Of a stretch of DNA of 64,000 nt, positions 34,616 through 42,776 are shown in pieces. This DNA comes from Flavitalea plasmicola. Lineage in GTDB: Bacteria > Bacteroidota > Bacteroidia > Chitinophagales > Chitinophagaceae. The notes under the pieces are model-generated. The model was not told the origin of the DNA. It saw nothing but the letters and a program-made list of their open reading frames with translations, and searched no databases. Made by a program: the position numbers and the translations under genes. The stretch is taken from positions 1-64,000 of the forward strand of contig NZ_JAUOTO010000012.1 of the NCBI RefSeq assembly GCF_030546645.1. The letters run 5' to 3'. Each line of letters opens with the position of its first letter. The first letter of the stretch is position 1.

Positions 34616-35977
34616 TTACTTCTTGTCCAATATCTCCCGGATCGGCCCCACCAGCGCATCGATATCTCCTGCCCCCGCCGTGATCACTAATTCCATTCTT
34701 CTATTTTGTATCTTATCCAATAATTCCTTTTTATCCGTCAGCACTGCCTTACCCCTGGTCATCTTGTCTGCGATCATCCGGCTCGTGACCCCTTCGATAG
34801 GCAATTCCCTTGCCGGATAAATGGGTAATAACAGCACTTCGTCCGCCAGGTCCAGGCTTTCCGCAAACCCGTCTGCAAAATCCCTCGTCCGCGTGAACAG
34901 GTGCGGCTGAAAGATCACCGTGCACCTCCTGCCGGGAAAAAGCCCTTTCGCCCCGCTGATCAACGCCCGCAGCTCCTCGGGATGATGCGCATAATCATCG
35001 ATGAATACCAGGCCGTCCTTCCGGAGCACGTACTCGAACCTTCTCTTCACGCCCCTGAATGCCTCCACCGCCGCCCGTATCTTATCGTCCTCTATCCCCA
35101 GCTGATGCGCCACCGCGATCGCAGCCGTCGCATTCTCCACATTGTGCATACCGCCCATATGCAGGACGACATCATCCAGCACCCAATCCTTGCTCACCAC
35201 CCGGAACCTATAGCTTCCATCGTGCATGGTGACATCCGTCGCGTAAAAGTCCGGCCCTCCCACCGCTAATCCATATGTCAGCTTGCTCCCCCCCTTCAGA
35301 TCCGCCGCCCGCGTCAATCCCCACTTGCTGATCAAAGTCCCGCCCTGCTTGATCTTCCCTGAAAAATCTATAAATGCCTCCTCCACCGCGCCGGCCGTAC
35401 CATAGATATCCAGATGATCGGCATCCATGGCCGTGATCACTGCTATATCAGGGCTCAGCTTCAAAAAGCTGCGGTCATACTCATCCGCCTCTACCACGCA
35501 GACATTGCGTTTGTCGCTCCAGAAATTGCTGTTGTAATTGACGGCAATACCTCCCAGGAAAGCATTGCAGCCATAGCCGCTGTGCCGCAGCACATGAGCG
35601 ATCATCGTCGTAATGGTCGTCTTGCCATGCGTCCCCGCCACACAAATATTAAAAGAACTATGGGTGATCACACCCAGCACCTCACTCCGCTTCAGAACAG
35701 GATACTCATGCTGCTGATAATACAACAGTTCCTGGTGATCCTTCGGCACGGCCGGTGTATACACCACCACATCCGCATCTTTGGGCGCCTGCCCCGGGTC
35801 ATCCTCATAGTGGACGGGTATACCTTCGTTTTCCAGTTGCCGGGTGAGAACGGTAGCTGTTTTATCATACCCGCTGACGGCTGCACCATGGAACCGGAAG
35901 TACCTTGCCAATGCGCTCATACCAATGCCGCCGATGCCGATGAAATAGATCTTCTTAATATCTTTTAGTTCGAGCAT
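34616..35977 (-). CDS. murC: UDP-N-acetylmuramate--L-alanine ligase
   Basis: 453 residues. It adds L-alanine to UDP-MurNAc, using ATP, in the cytoplasm. The N-terminal UDP-binding site is IYFIGIGGIGMSALARYF, the ATP loop is VAGTHGKTTITTMIAHVL, and the central motifs VVEADEYDRSFLKL and YAHHPEELRA are typical for MurC. The start at 35977 overlaps the end of murG by 13 bp, so translation is coupled. No murB or ddl follows, unlike in E. coli; ftsQ comes next. Confidence 0.97.
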   Translation of the reverse strand: MLELKDIKKIYFIGIGGIGMSALARYFRFHGAAVSGYDKTATVLTRQLENEGIPVHYEDDPGQAPKDADVVVYTPAVPKDHQELLYYQQHEYPVLKRSEVLGVITHSSFNICVAGTHGKTTITTMIAHVLRHSGYGCNAFLGGIAVNYNSNFWSDKRNVCVVEADEYDRSFLKLSPDIAVITAMDADHLDIYGTAGAVEEAFIDFSGKIKQGGTLISKWGLTRAADLKGGSKLTYGLAVGGPDFYATDVTMHDGSYRFRVVSKDWVLDDVVLHMGGMHNVENATAAIAVAHQLGIEDDKIRAAVEAFRGVKRRFEYVLRKDGLVFIDDYAHHPEELRALISGAKGLFPGRRCTVIFQPHLFTRTRDFADGFAESLDLADEVLLLPIYPARELPIEGVTSRMIADKMTRGKAVLTDKKELLDKIQNRRMELVITAGAGDIDALVGPIREILDKK

Positions 35978-37059
35978 TGTTTTAATATTTCTTCTGCTAT
36001 CACCTCATCCGCATTCGTCACCGCCAGCCTGTGTATATTTTCTTCCAGCTGCCGCCGCCTCGCTTCATCCTTCAACAATCCAATAGCCGTAGCCACTAAT
36101 TTCTCCTTTGCTTCGCTGTCCTTCACCAGGATACCTGCTCCCTTGTCGACGAGACGCTGCGCGTTCGCCGTCTGATGGTCCTCCGCCGCAAAGGGAAATG
36201 GCACAAAGACCGCAGCTTTCCCGGCCACACAAAGCTCGGCGATGGACATAGCCCCCGATCTCGATATCACCACGTCACCGGCGGCAAATGCATATTCCAT
36301 CTTCGTGATAAAATCCGCCGTCCAGATATTCGGCCTGCCGCTGCAAAGCGTCGCCGCCTGCTGCGCAAATGGCTTTCCCGTCTGCCAGATCAGCTGCACG
36401 CCATCCACCGCAAATTCCTCCAGGTGCGCCGCGATCGCCTCGTTGATACCCCTCGCTCCCAGGCTGCCGCCTGTACATAACAGCGTCGGCTTGTCCGGAT
36501 CCAATCCAAAAGACCGGATAGCCGTGGCCCTGTCCACGACGCTGCTGGTCAGGTGAGCCCGCACCGGGTTGCCCGTAACCTTTATCTTCTCCGCCGGAAA
36601 GAACTTTTCCATTCCGTCGCTGGCGACAAAAATGCCCGTCGCCTTCTTCCCCAGCCACTGGTTAGCCTTGCCGGCAAAGGAGTTCGATTCATGAATAAAA
36701 GTGGGGATGCCTTTTGACTGTGCAGCACGCAGCACCGGGAAGCTGGAATACCCCCCCACACCCACCACCGCATCCGGCATAAACCGCCGGATGATCCCCC
36801 TCACCTGGAAAAAACTCTTCACCAGCTTGAAAGGCAATCCAATATTTTTTATCAAAGAGCTTCTGTTAAGACCCGCGATATCGATCCCCTCTATGTTATA
36901 GCCCGCCTGCGGCACCTTTTCCATCTCCATCTTTCCTTTAGCTCCCACGAAAAGCAACTCTATTCCCGGATCTATTTTCTTCAATGCCCCTGCGATGGCA
37001 ATGGCAGGGAATATATGCCCCCCCGTACCTCCGCCCGCTATGATGATCTTCCTGCTCAT
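35965..37059 (-). CDS. murG: UDP-GlcNAc:lipid I N-acetylglucosaminyltransferase
   Basis: 364 residues from the ATG at 37059. A longer frame to 37302 lies inside ftsW and is not coding. The first glycine loop (IIIAGGGTGGHIFPAIAIAGAL) and the later GGSLGARGINEAI and ISRSGAMSIAELCVAGKAAVFVPFPFAAEDHQ are the GT28 signatures that bind lipid I and UDP-GlcNAc. MurG makes lipid II on the inner face of the membrane. Its ATG overlaps the ftsW stop as ATGA, and its end overlaps murC, so these three genes are tightly coupled. Confidence 0.97.
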   Translation of the reverse strand: MSRKIIIAGGGTGGHIFPAIAIAGALKKIDPGIELLFVGAKGKMEMEKVPQAGYNIEGIDIAGLNRSSLIKNIGLPFKLVKSFFQVRGIIRRFMPDAVVGVGGYSSFPVLRAAQSKGIPTFIHESNSFAGKANQWLGKKATGIFVASDGMEKFFPAEKIKVTGNPVRAHLTSSVVDRATAIRSFGLDPDKPTLLCTGGSLGARGINEAIAAHLEEFAVDGVQLIWQTGKPFAQQAATLCSGRPNIWTADFITKMEYAFAAGDVVISRSGAMSIAELCVAGKAAVFVPFPFAAEDHQTANAQRLVDKGAGILVKDSEAKEKLVATAIGLLKDEARRRQLEENIHRLAVTNADEVIAEEILKQCSN

Positions 37060-38312
37060 GCCACAGCCCCCTCTTTTTCCTTCCCCTCCAAAGCTTCCTT
37101 CTCCACATTGCGCGCCACACTCAGGATGATACCGATGGCCAGACAGGTGAACAGGAACGAGCTGCCCCCCATGCTCACCAGCGGCAGGGTCACACCCGTG
37201 ACGGGAAAGAGGTTGACATTCACTGCCATATTCGCCAACGCCTGGATCACCAGGGTAAAGCTCAGCCCCAATGCCAGAAAGGCGCCAAAGGCAAAAGGAC
37301 ATCTGCGAAAAATGCGGATGCTCCTTAAAAGAAATATTAAATAGACAAACACGATGAAAGCCCCGCCTACCAGACCATACTCCTCTATAATAATGGCATA
37401 GATAAAGTCGGAATAAGGGTGAGGCAAAAAATTACGTTGCTGGCTATTCCCCGGTCCCAGCCCCAGGATACCGCCTTTGGCAATGGCGATCTTTGCCTGG
37501 TTGACCTGGTAATTATTGTCGTCATTGTCTTCCTTCGCCCCATACATAAAAGCCTCCACGCGGCCGACCCAGGTGCCGACACGGACCGTGAGACGCGACC
37601 GGCCCTCAGCCCTTGGTTTTTCCACCACACCGTCGTCCGCCTTGTGCCGGATGACGGCTGCCATCACCAGGATCACTACAGGTATCATGGCAAAACAGAT
37701 CGTCAGCAGCAAATGCTTAGCCTTGACCCTCCCGATGAACAGGAGCATGAGGCTCGTTGCCCCGATCAGCAGCGCCGTGGATAAATTCGCCGGAGCGATC
37801 AGCACACATACCACAGCGACGGGCGCGATCACGGGCAGGAACCCCTTCTTAAAATCCTTTATCACATCCTGCTTTTTGCTCAGCAGGCGGCTGAGGTACA
37901 TAAAGAGGGACAGCTTGGCAAGGTCAGAGGTCTGGAAGGTCATGTTGATGATGGGCAGACGGATCCAGCGGCTTCCCTCATTCAGCTTGACCCCAAAGAA
38001 CAACGTGTAGATCAGCAGGGGTATGGATATAAGGAACAGGATCTTCGCCACCTTCGAATAGATCGTATAATTCACCTGGTGGGCAAAATAGATGACCATG
38101 ACGCCCACCATGATAAAGGCAAACTGCTTGAAGAGATATATTTCCGTATTGCCTTTGTACATCTTGTACGCCAGCAATCCTGTAGAGCTATACACGACAA
38201 GGAGAGACACTACTGCCAGCAGCACCACCGTGGTCCAGATGACCTTGTCGCCCCTGGTCCTGGATCGCAGACTCCTGAAGGGAGTTCTTTCTATCGTCGT
38301 CGTATTGCTCAT
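37056..38312 (-). CDS. ftsW: Lipid II polymerase FtsW (SEDS family)
   Basis: 418 residues from the ATG at 38312 (MSNTTTIERTPF). About ten membrane helices are visible. SEDS-family features include PIINMTFQTSDLAKLSLFMYLSR, PANLSTALLIGATSLMLLF, the periplasmic loop with LGLGPGNSQQRNFLPHPYSDFIYAIIIEEYGLVGG, and the end GVTLPLVSMGGSSFLFTCLAIGIIL. With FtsI it polymerises septal glycan from lipid II. It lies 13 bp after murD and overlaps murG by 4 bp. The large loop between helices 6 and 7 is charged (AKEDNDDNN), which is common in Bacteroidota. Confidence 0.96.
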   Translation of the reverse strand: MSNTTTIERTPFRSLRSRTRGDKVIWTTVVLLAVVSLLVVYSSTGLLAYKMYKGNTEIYLFKQFAFIMVGVMVIYFAHQVNYTIYSKVAKILFLISIPLLIYTLFFGVKLNEGSRWIRLPIINMTFQTSDLAKLSLFMYLSRLLSKKQDVIKDFKKGFLPVIAPVAVVCVLIAPANLSTALLIGATSLMLLFIGRVKAKHLLLTICFAMIPVVILVMAAVIRHKADDGVVEKPRAEGRSRLTVRVGTWVGRVEAFMYGAKEDNDDNNYQVNQAKIAIAKGGILGLGPGNSQQRNFLPHPYSDFIYAIIIEEYGLVGGAFIVFVYLIFLLRSIRIFRRCPFAFGAFLALGLSFTLVIQALANMAVNVNLFPVTGVTLPLVSMGGSSFLFTCLAIGIILSVARNVEKEALEGKEKEGAVA

Positions 38313-38325
38313 CAAATTATTTTTG

Positions 38326-39666
38326 TCATAGATCCCTCACCGCTTCCTTGAATTGATGGCCCCTGTCCTCATAGTTCTTGAACAGATCGAAACTGGCGCA
38401 GGCCGGGCTCAGCAGCACTACGTCCCCCTTGGTAGCAAAATGAAAGGCCGCCTTCACTGCCTCTTCCGCACTGGCCGTGTTGACCATCAGGGCTACGTCG
38501 TTCTGGAAAGCTTCGTGGATCTTCCTGTTATCCACCCCCATGCACACGATGGCTTTCACTTTCTCCTTTACCAGGTCTCTGATCAGGCCATAGTCATTGC
38601 CCTTGTCCACACCACCCAGGATCAGGATGGTAGGCTTATCCATGCTTTCCAGCGCATACCAAGTACTGTTCACATTGGTAGCTTTGGAGTCATTGATGAA
38701 CTCCACTCCTCTTACCGTACTGACATACTCCATGCGATGTTCCAGCGCTTCGAAGCTCTGTATCGCCTCACGGATCTTCTGCTTGCGGATGCCGACGGTG
38801 GCCGACGCGATACCTGCTGCCATAGTATTGTATTGATTGTGAATGCCTTTCAATGCAAAATCATAAATACTCATTTGCCATTTCTCGTTACCTGTCTCGA
38901 TGTTCATTTGTCCCTTGTTGATAAATCCTCCTTTGTTAGTCTCGTGTTGCATAGTAAATGGTAATGGGTTAGAATGAATGGGATACCGGTCTAAATGCTC
39001 TTTAATCACAGGGTCGTCATCGTTGTAAATAAAATGATCGTCCCCGGTTTGGTTCATGGTGATACGGAACTTGCTTCGGATGTAGTTTTCGAACTTGTAT
39101 TCGTAACGATCCAAATGGTCTTCAGTGATATTGGTAAGGACGGCGACGTCGGGCCGGAAAGTGACGATGTCGTCCAGTTGAAAGCTGCTGATCTCCACCA
39201 CATACCACTCCTTAGGGTCTTCTGCCACCTGCCGGGCGAATGAGTAACCGATGTTGCCCACCAGGGCGCAATCCAGCTCCCCATGCCGGCAGATATGGTA
39301 GATCATGGCCGTCGTAGTAGTCTTCCCATTGCTCCCCGTGATGCCGATGATCCTGCTTTTCCCTTTGTGGCGATAAGCCAGCTCGATCTCACTGATCACC
39401 GGAATGCCCTTCGCACGTACCTGTTTTACCAGGTCGTTCTTTTCGGGTATACCCGGGCTTTTCATGACCTCGTCCGCATGCAGCACCTTTTCCACCGTAT
39501 GGCCGCCTTCCTCGAAAGCAATCCCCAGCTGTATCAGCTCCTGCCGGTGGATATCCTTCAAAGGGCCGCCATCCGAAAGAAATACATCATATCCTTCCTT
39601 CGAAGCCAGTATTGCCGCGCCGACACCACTCTCGCCACCGCCCAGTATGACTAAACGTTGTTGCAT
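38326..39666 (-). CDS. murD: UDP-N-acetylmuramoyl-L-alanine--D-glutamate ligase
   Basis: 446 residues from the ATG at 39666. Motifs: LVILGGGESGVGAAILA (UDP-binding), IIGITGSNGKTTTTAMIYHI (ATP loop), LTNITEDHLDRYEY and VEFINDSKATNVNSTWYALE, with ILGGVDKGNDY near the end. It adds D-glutamate to UDP-MurNAc-L-Ala in the cytoplasm. The 205-bp gap to mraY upstream is the largest in the cluster; it holds only two tiny open frames on the minus strand and no clear promoter. Confidence 0.97.
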   Translation of the reverse strand: MQQRLVILGGGESGVGAAILASKEGYDVFLSDGGPLKDIHRQELIQLGIAFEEGGHTVEKVLHADEVMKSPGIPEKNDLVKQVRAKGIPVISEIELAYRHKGKSRIIGITGSNGKTTTTAMIYHICRHGELDCALVGNIGYSFARQVAEDPKEWYVVEISSFQLDDIVTFRPDVAVLTNITEDHLDRYEYKFENYIRSKFRITMNQTGDDHFIYNDDDPVIKEHLDRYPIHSNPLPFTMQHETNKGGFINKGQMNIETGNEKWQMSIYDFALKGIHNQYNTMAAGIASATVGIRKQKIREAIQSFEALEHRMEYVSTVRGVEFINDSKATNVNSTWYALESMDKPTILILGGVDKGNDYGLIRDLVKEKVKAIVCMGVDNRKIHEAFQNDVALMVNTASAEEAVKAAFHFATKGDVVLLSPACASFDLFKNYEDRGHQFKEAVRDL

Positions 39667-39871
39667 GGATCCTCCAGTTCGTTCCCGGTCAAGGGCGGAT
39701 TTATCTCGAACCATAATATCTTTTAATGGCCTCGATGAATCCGTCAGTACGGATTTGTTGGTTCTTCAAGAGTATAGACGTTTACTGCACCACAATTTCT
39801 TCGTTCTTCATTCGGTTAACATCGGGTCCCATTCTTTAAGATGGTTCCAGGGATCGGTTTTTCATACTAAG

Positions 39872-41152
39872 TTATCTGATCTTCAAAGTAGCTATGGCAA
39901 ATGCCACGCACAGTATCGTTACGATCCAGAATCTTGTCACGATCTTGCTTTCATGATATCCAAGCTTCTGGTAGTGATGGTGCAGCGGGCTCATTAAAAA
40001 GACCCTCTTCCCTTCGCCGAATTTCTTCTTCGTATATTTAAAATAGGTCACCTGGATGCTGACGCTGAGGACCTCCACCAGGAATACGGCGCAGAAGATA
40101 GGGATCAGCCATTCCTTCCTGACGATGATGGCAAGGGCGGCAATGATCCCACCCAGGGTAAGGCTGCCCGTATCGCCCATGAAGACCTGCGCCGGGAAAG
40201 CATTGTACCAGAGAAATCCGATACAGGCGCCGATCAGGGCCCCGATAAAGATGGACAGCTCGCCCAGGTTGGGGATATACATGATATTCAGGTATTCCGC
40301 AAACCGGATATTGCCGCTGGCATAAGCGAAGATGCCCAGGCAGCCGCCGATGATGGCGCTGGTTCCCGTCGCCAGTCCGTCCAGCCCGTCCGTAAGGTTG
40401 GCCCCATTCGACACCGCCGTCACGATGAAGATGACGACAACGATATACAGTACCCATGTAAATCCTCTCAAAGCCTGCGGTAGCAGCTTGGAATAATTGA
40501 ACTCATGGTTCTTTACAAAAGGGATAGAGGTGATCGGCTCTTTTGCCGGTACGAAGATCTTCTTCTCTTTTCCCAATTGCACGACCTTGAATCCCGTAGT
40601 GTCTGCCGGCAGCGTCTGCCCTACATACTCCCGATACACCGTCGTATTGGTATTGAAGTATAGCGTAGCGCCTACCACGATACCCAATACCACCTGCCCC
40701 AGGATCTTGAACCAACCCGCCAGACCATCCTTATCTCCTTTTTTATAGGGAATGCCCTGTTCTTTTGCAATGCGTTTGGCCCTTAGCTTTAAATAGTCGT
40801 CAATGAAGCCGATCAACCCCAGCCACACCGTGCTGAAAAGCATCAGCCGTATATAAGCTTTATTCAGATCAGCCAGCAGCAGGGTAGGCACCAGGATCGC
40901 CAGGATAATGATAAAGCCACCCATGGTAGGCGTACCCGCCTTCTTCTGCTGTCCTTCCAGTCCCAGGTCGCGCACGGTCTCGCCCACCTGCTTCTTAAGC
41001 AGGTAGTTGATGAGCCGCTTCCCGAAGATCATGCTGATGATCAGCGAGAACAGGACGGCCAGCAGCACCCGGAACGTGATGAACTGGAACAGGGCGCTCC
41101 CCGGCACCTTGATACCGGCATTCTTTAGCCATTCGAACAAGTGATACAGCAT
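39872..41152 (-). CDS. mraY: Phospho-N-acetylmuramoyl-pentapeptide transferase
   Basis: 426 residues from the ATG at 41152 (MLYHLFEWLKNAGIKVPG). The alternative TTG at 41170 lies in a repeat and was rejected. MraY transfers phospho-MurNAc-pentapeptide to undecaprenyl phosphate, making lipid I. Key motifs: GTPTMGGFIII, GFIDDYLKL (the catalytic DD pair), NLTDGLDGLATG and MGDTGSLTLGG, with HHHYQKLG near the end. It is longer than E. coli MraY (360) because of a loop of about 60 residues after helix 5 (FNTNTTVYREYVGQTLPA...), a feature I associate with Bacteroidota. A long hairpin repeat lies only 10 bp upstream of the start. Confidence 0.97.
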   Translation of the reverse strand: MLYHLFEWLKNAGIKVPGSALFQFITFRVLLAVLFSLIISMIFGKRLINYLLKKQVGETVRDLGLEGQQKKAGTPTMGGFIIILAILVPTLLLADLNKAYIRLMLFSTVWLGLIGFIDDYLKLRAKRIAKEQGIPYKKGDKDGLAGWFKILGQVVLGIVVGATLYFNTNTTVYREYVGQTLPADTTGFKVVQLGKEKKIFVPAKEPITSIPFVKNHEFNYSKLLPQALRGFTWVLYIVVVIFIVTAVSNGANLTDGLDGLATGTSAIIGGCLGIFAYASGNIRFAEYLNIMYIPNLGELSIFIGALIGACIGFLWYNAFPAQVFMGDTGSLTLGGIIAALAIIVRKEWLIPIFCAVFLVEVLSVSIQVTYFKYTKKKFGEGKRVFLMSPLHHHYQKLGYHESKIVTRFWIVTILCVAFAIATLKIR

Positions 41153-41162
41153 CTCTTTATTG

Positions 41163-41290
41163 AGCTGCAAGCTTCAAGCTACAAGCCGCAAGCTTGTGGC
41201 TGACCGTGCAACTTTTTTTATTTAGTTAATCAATTTCTTCTCTCTCCTTTCAAAACCTGACTTGTGGCTTGCAGCTTGTAGCTCGCAGCT
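41163..41290. repeat. AGCT-heptamer hairpin repeat between murE and mraY
   Basis: The arms at 41163-41192 and 41261-41290 are inverted copies with 26 of 30 positions matching, separated by a 68-bp loop. The right arm includes two bases of the murE stop codon (41289-41291), and the left arm ends 10 bp upstream of the mraY ATG. In the dcw mRNA this would form a large stem between the two genes, close to the mraY ribosome-binding region. Confidence 0.85.
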
Positions 41291-42755
41291 ACTTGCGCAG
41301 CAAGTCGAACATCTCCAGCAAAATTTGCTTGTCGTCAAAAGGATATTTCACTCCCTTGATCTCCTGGTACTTCTCATGGCCTTTCCCTGCAATGAGCACG
41401 ATGTCCTCCGGCCTGGCCAGGTTGATAGCCATCCTGATCGCCTCTTTCCTGTCCGCTATCTTGCTATACTTTCTCTTTGCCGCCGTATTCAGCCCCTCCT
41501 CCATGTCCAGTAGTATCTGCTCGGGGTCTTCGCTCCTGGGATTGTCCGAAGTGAAGATGGCCTTATCGCTATACTCACAGGCAGCGGCAGCCATCAGCGG
41601 CCGCTTCGTCTTGTCCCTGTCGCCCCCGCAGCCTACCACCGTAATGATCTGCTCGTGGCCCTTGCGAAGCTTCTGTATCGTGGCCAGCACATTGATAAGG
41701 GCATCGGGCGTATGGGCATAGTCTACCACGCCGACGATCCGTTCGTTCGGAGATATGATATAATCAAATCTCCCTTCAGCGCCGCTAAGCACGCTGAGAC
41801 ACCGGAGGATCTCCGCCTTCTCTTCGCCCAGGCAGATGGCCGCGCCATAAACAGCCAGCAGGTTGTAAGCATTGAACTCGCCGATCAGCCGGAAATGTAC
41901 CTCCTGGTCATTGACGGTCATGACCAGGCCGGTGAGGTTGTTCTCCAGTATTTTTCCTTTAAAGTCAGCAACGGTCTTAAGGCTATAGAAATACTTTTTT
42001 GCATTCGTGTTCTGCAGCATCACCGCGCCCCGCTTGTCGTCAGCATTGCTGATGGCAAAGCTGCTGGAGGGCAGGGAGTCGAAGAACGACTTTTTCACCC
42101 GGATATACTCGTCAAAGGTCTTATGATAATCCAGGTGGTCATGCGTGATGTTGCTGAATACTCCACCCGCATAATGGAGGCCCGCTATCCGCTGCTGATG
42201 GATGGCATGGCTGCTGGTCTCCATGAACGCATACGTACATCCCTCTTCCACCATATTTTTCAGCAGGCTGTTCAGCTGGATGGGATCAGGAGTGGTGTGC
42301 GTGGCCTCCACGATCCGGTCGCCAATGTGATTTTGCACCGTGCTCAGCAGACCGCATTTATATCCCAGGGCTGTGAACAGCTTGTATAATAAGGTCGCGA
42401 TGGTCGTCTTGCCGTTGGTGCCCGTCACGCCCACCAGCCGCAGCCTTTCAGAAGGATGGCCGAAAAAATTATGGGCGATATGGCCGGCGGCCGCGGCGCT
42501 GTTCTCCACTTGCACATAAGTCACATCATCCGCCAGCAAAGCGGGGAGCTCCTCGCAGATCACTACCGCGGCGCCCGCTGCCGTCACCTGTGGAATGTAC
42601 TGGTGGCTGTCCGTATGCGTACCCTTTTGCGCAATGAACAACGAACCCGGCCCCACTTTCCTGGAGTCGATCTGCACGTCATGTACCTCCCTGGCCAGGC
42701 CCCCATGGACCTGGCGGATGCTTACCTTATATAATATGTCCTGCAGATTCGCCAT
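41289..42755 (-). CDS. murE: UDP-MurNAc-L-Ala-D-Glu--2,6-diaminopimelate ligase
   Basis: 488 residues. The third amino acid is added to the murein precursor in the cytoplasm. The ATP loop is LVGVTGTNGKTTIATLLYKL; a later motif is FSNITHDHLDYHKTFDEYI with the catalytic lysine region (RVKKSFF). The substrate motif is DNPRSEDP, where DNPR marks meso-diaminopimelate enzymes (lysine enzymes have other residues). The wall is therefore of the diaminopimelate type, in line with the LD-carboxypeptidases in this window. The stop codon touches the hairpin repeat before mraY. 21 bp follow the ftsI stop. Confidence 0.96.
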   Translation of the reverse strand: MANLQDILYKVSIRQVHGGLAREVHDVQIDSRKVGPGSLFIAQKGTHTDSHQYIPQVTAAGAAVVICEELPALLADDVTYVQVENSAAAAGHIAHNFFGHPSERLRLVGVTGTNGKTTIATLLYKLFTALGYKCGLLSTVQNHIGDRIVEATHTTPDPIQLNSLLKNMVEEGCTYAFMETSSHAIHQQRIAGLHYAGGVFSNITHDHLDYHKTFDEYIRVKKSFFDSLPSSSFAISNADDKRGAVMLQNTNAKKYFYSLKTVADFKGKILENNLTGLVMTVNDQEVHFRLIGEFNAYNLLAVYGAAICLGEEKAEILRCLSVLSGAEGRFDYIISPNERIVGVVDYAHTPDALINVLATIQKLRKGHEQIITVVGCGGDRDKTKRPLMAAAACEYSDKAIFTSDNPRSEDPEQILLDMEEGLNTAAKRKYSKIADRKEAIRMAINLARPEDIVLIAGKGHEKYQEIKGVKYPFDDKQILLEMFDLLRK

Positions 42756-42776
42756 TGCTTATGCGATGTTCTAATA

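Noticed and set aside
37060-37302. N-terminal extension of MurG to 37302
   Set aside because: It would lie fully inside ftsW; the ATG at 37059 overlaps the ftsW stop (ATGA) and begins the conserved MurG N-terminus.
39667-39871. Small genes in the murD-mraY gap
   Set aside because: Only open frames of about nine codons start with ATG there; nothing supports coding.
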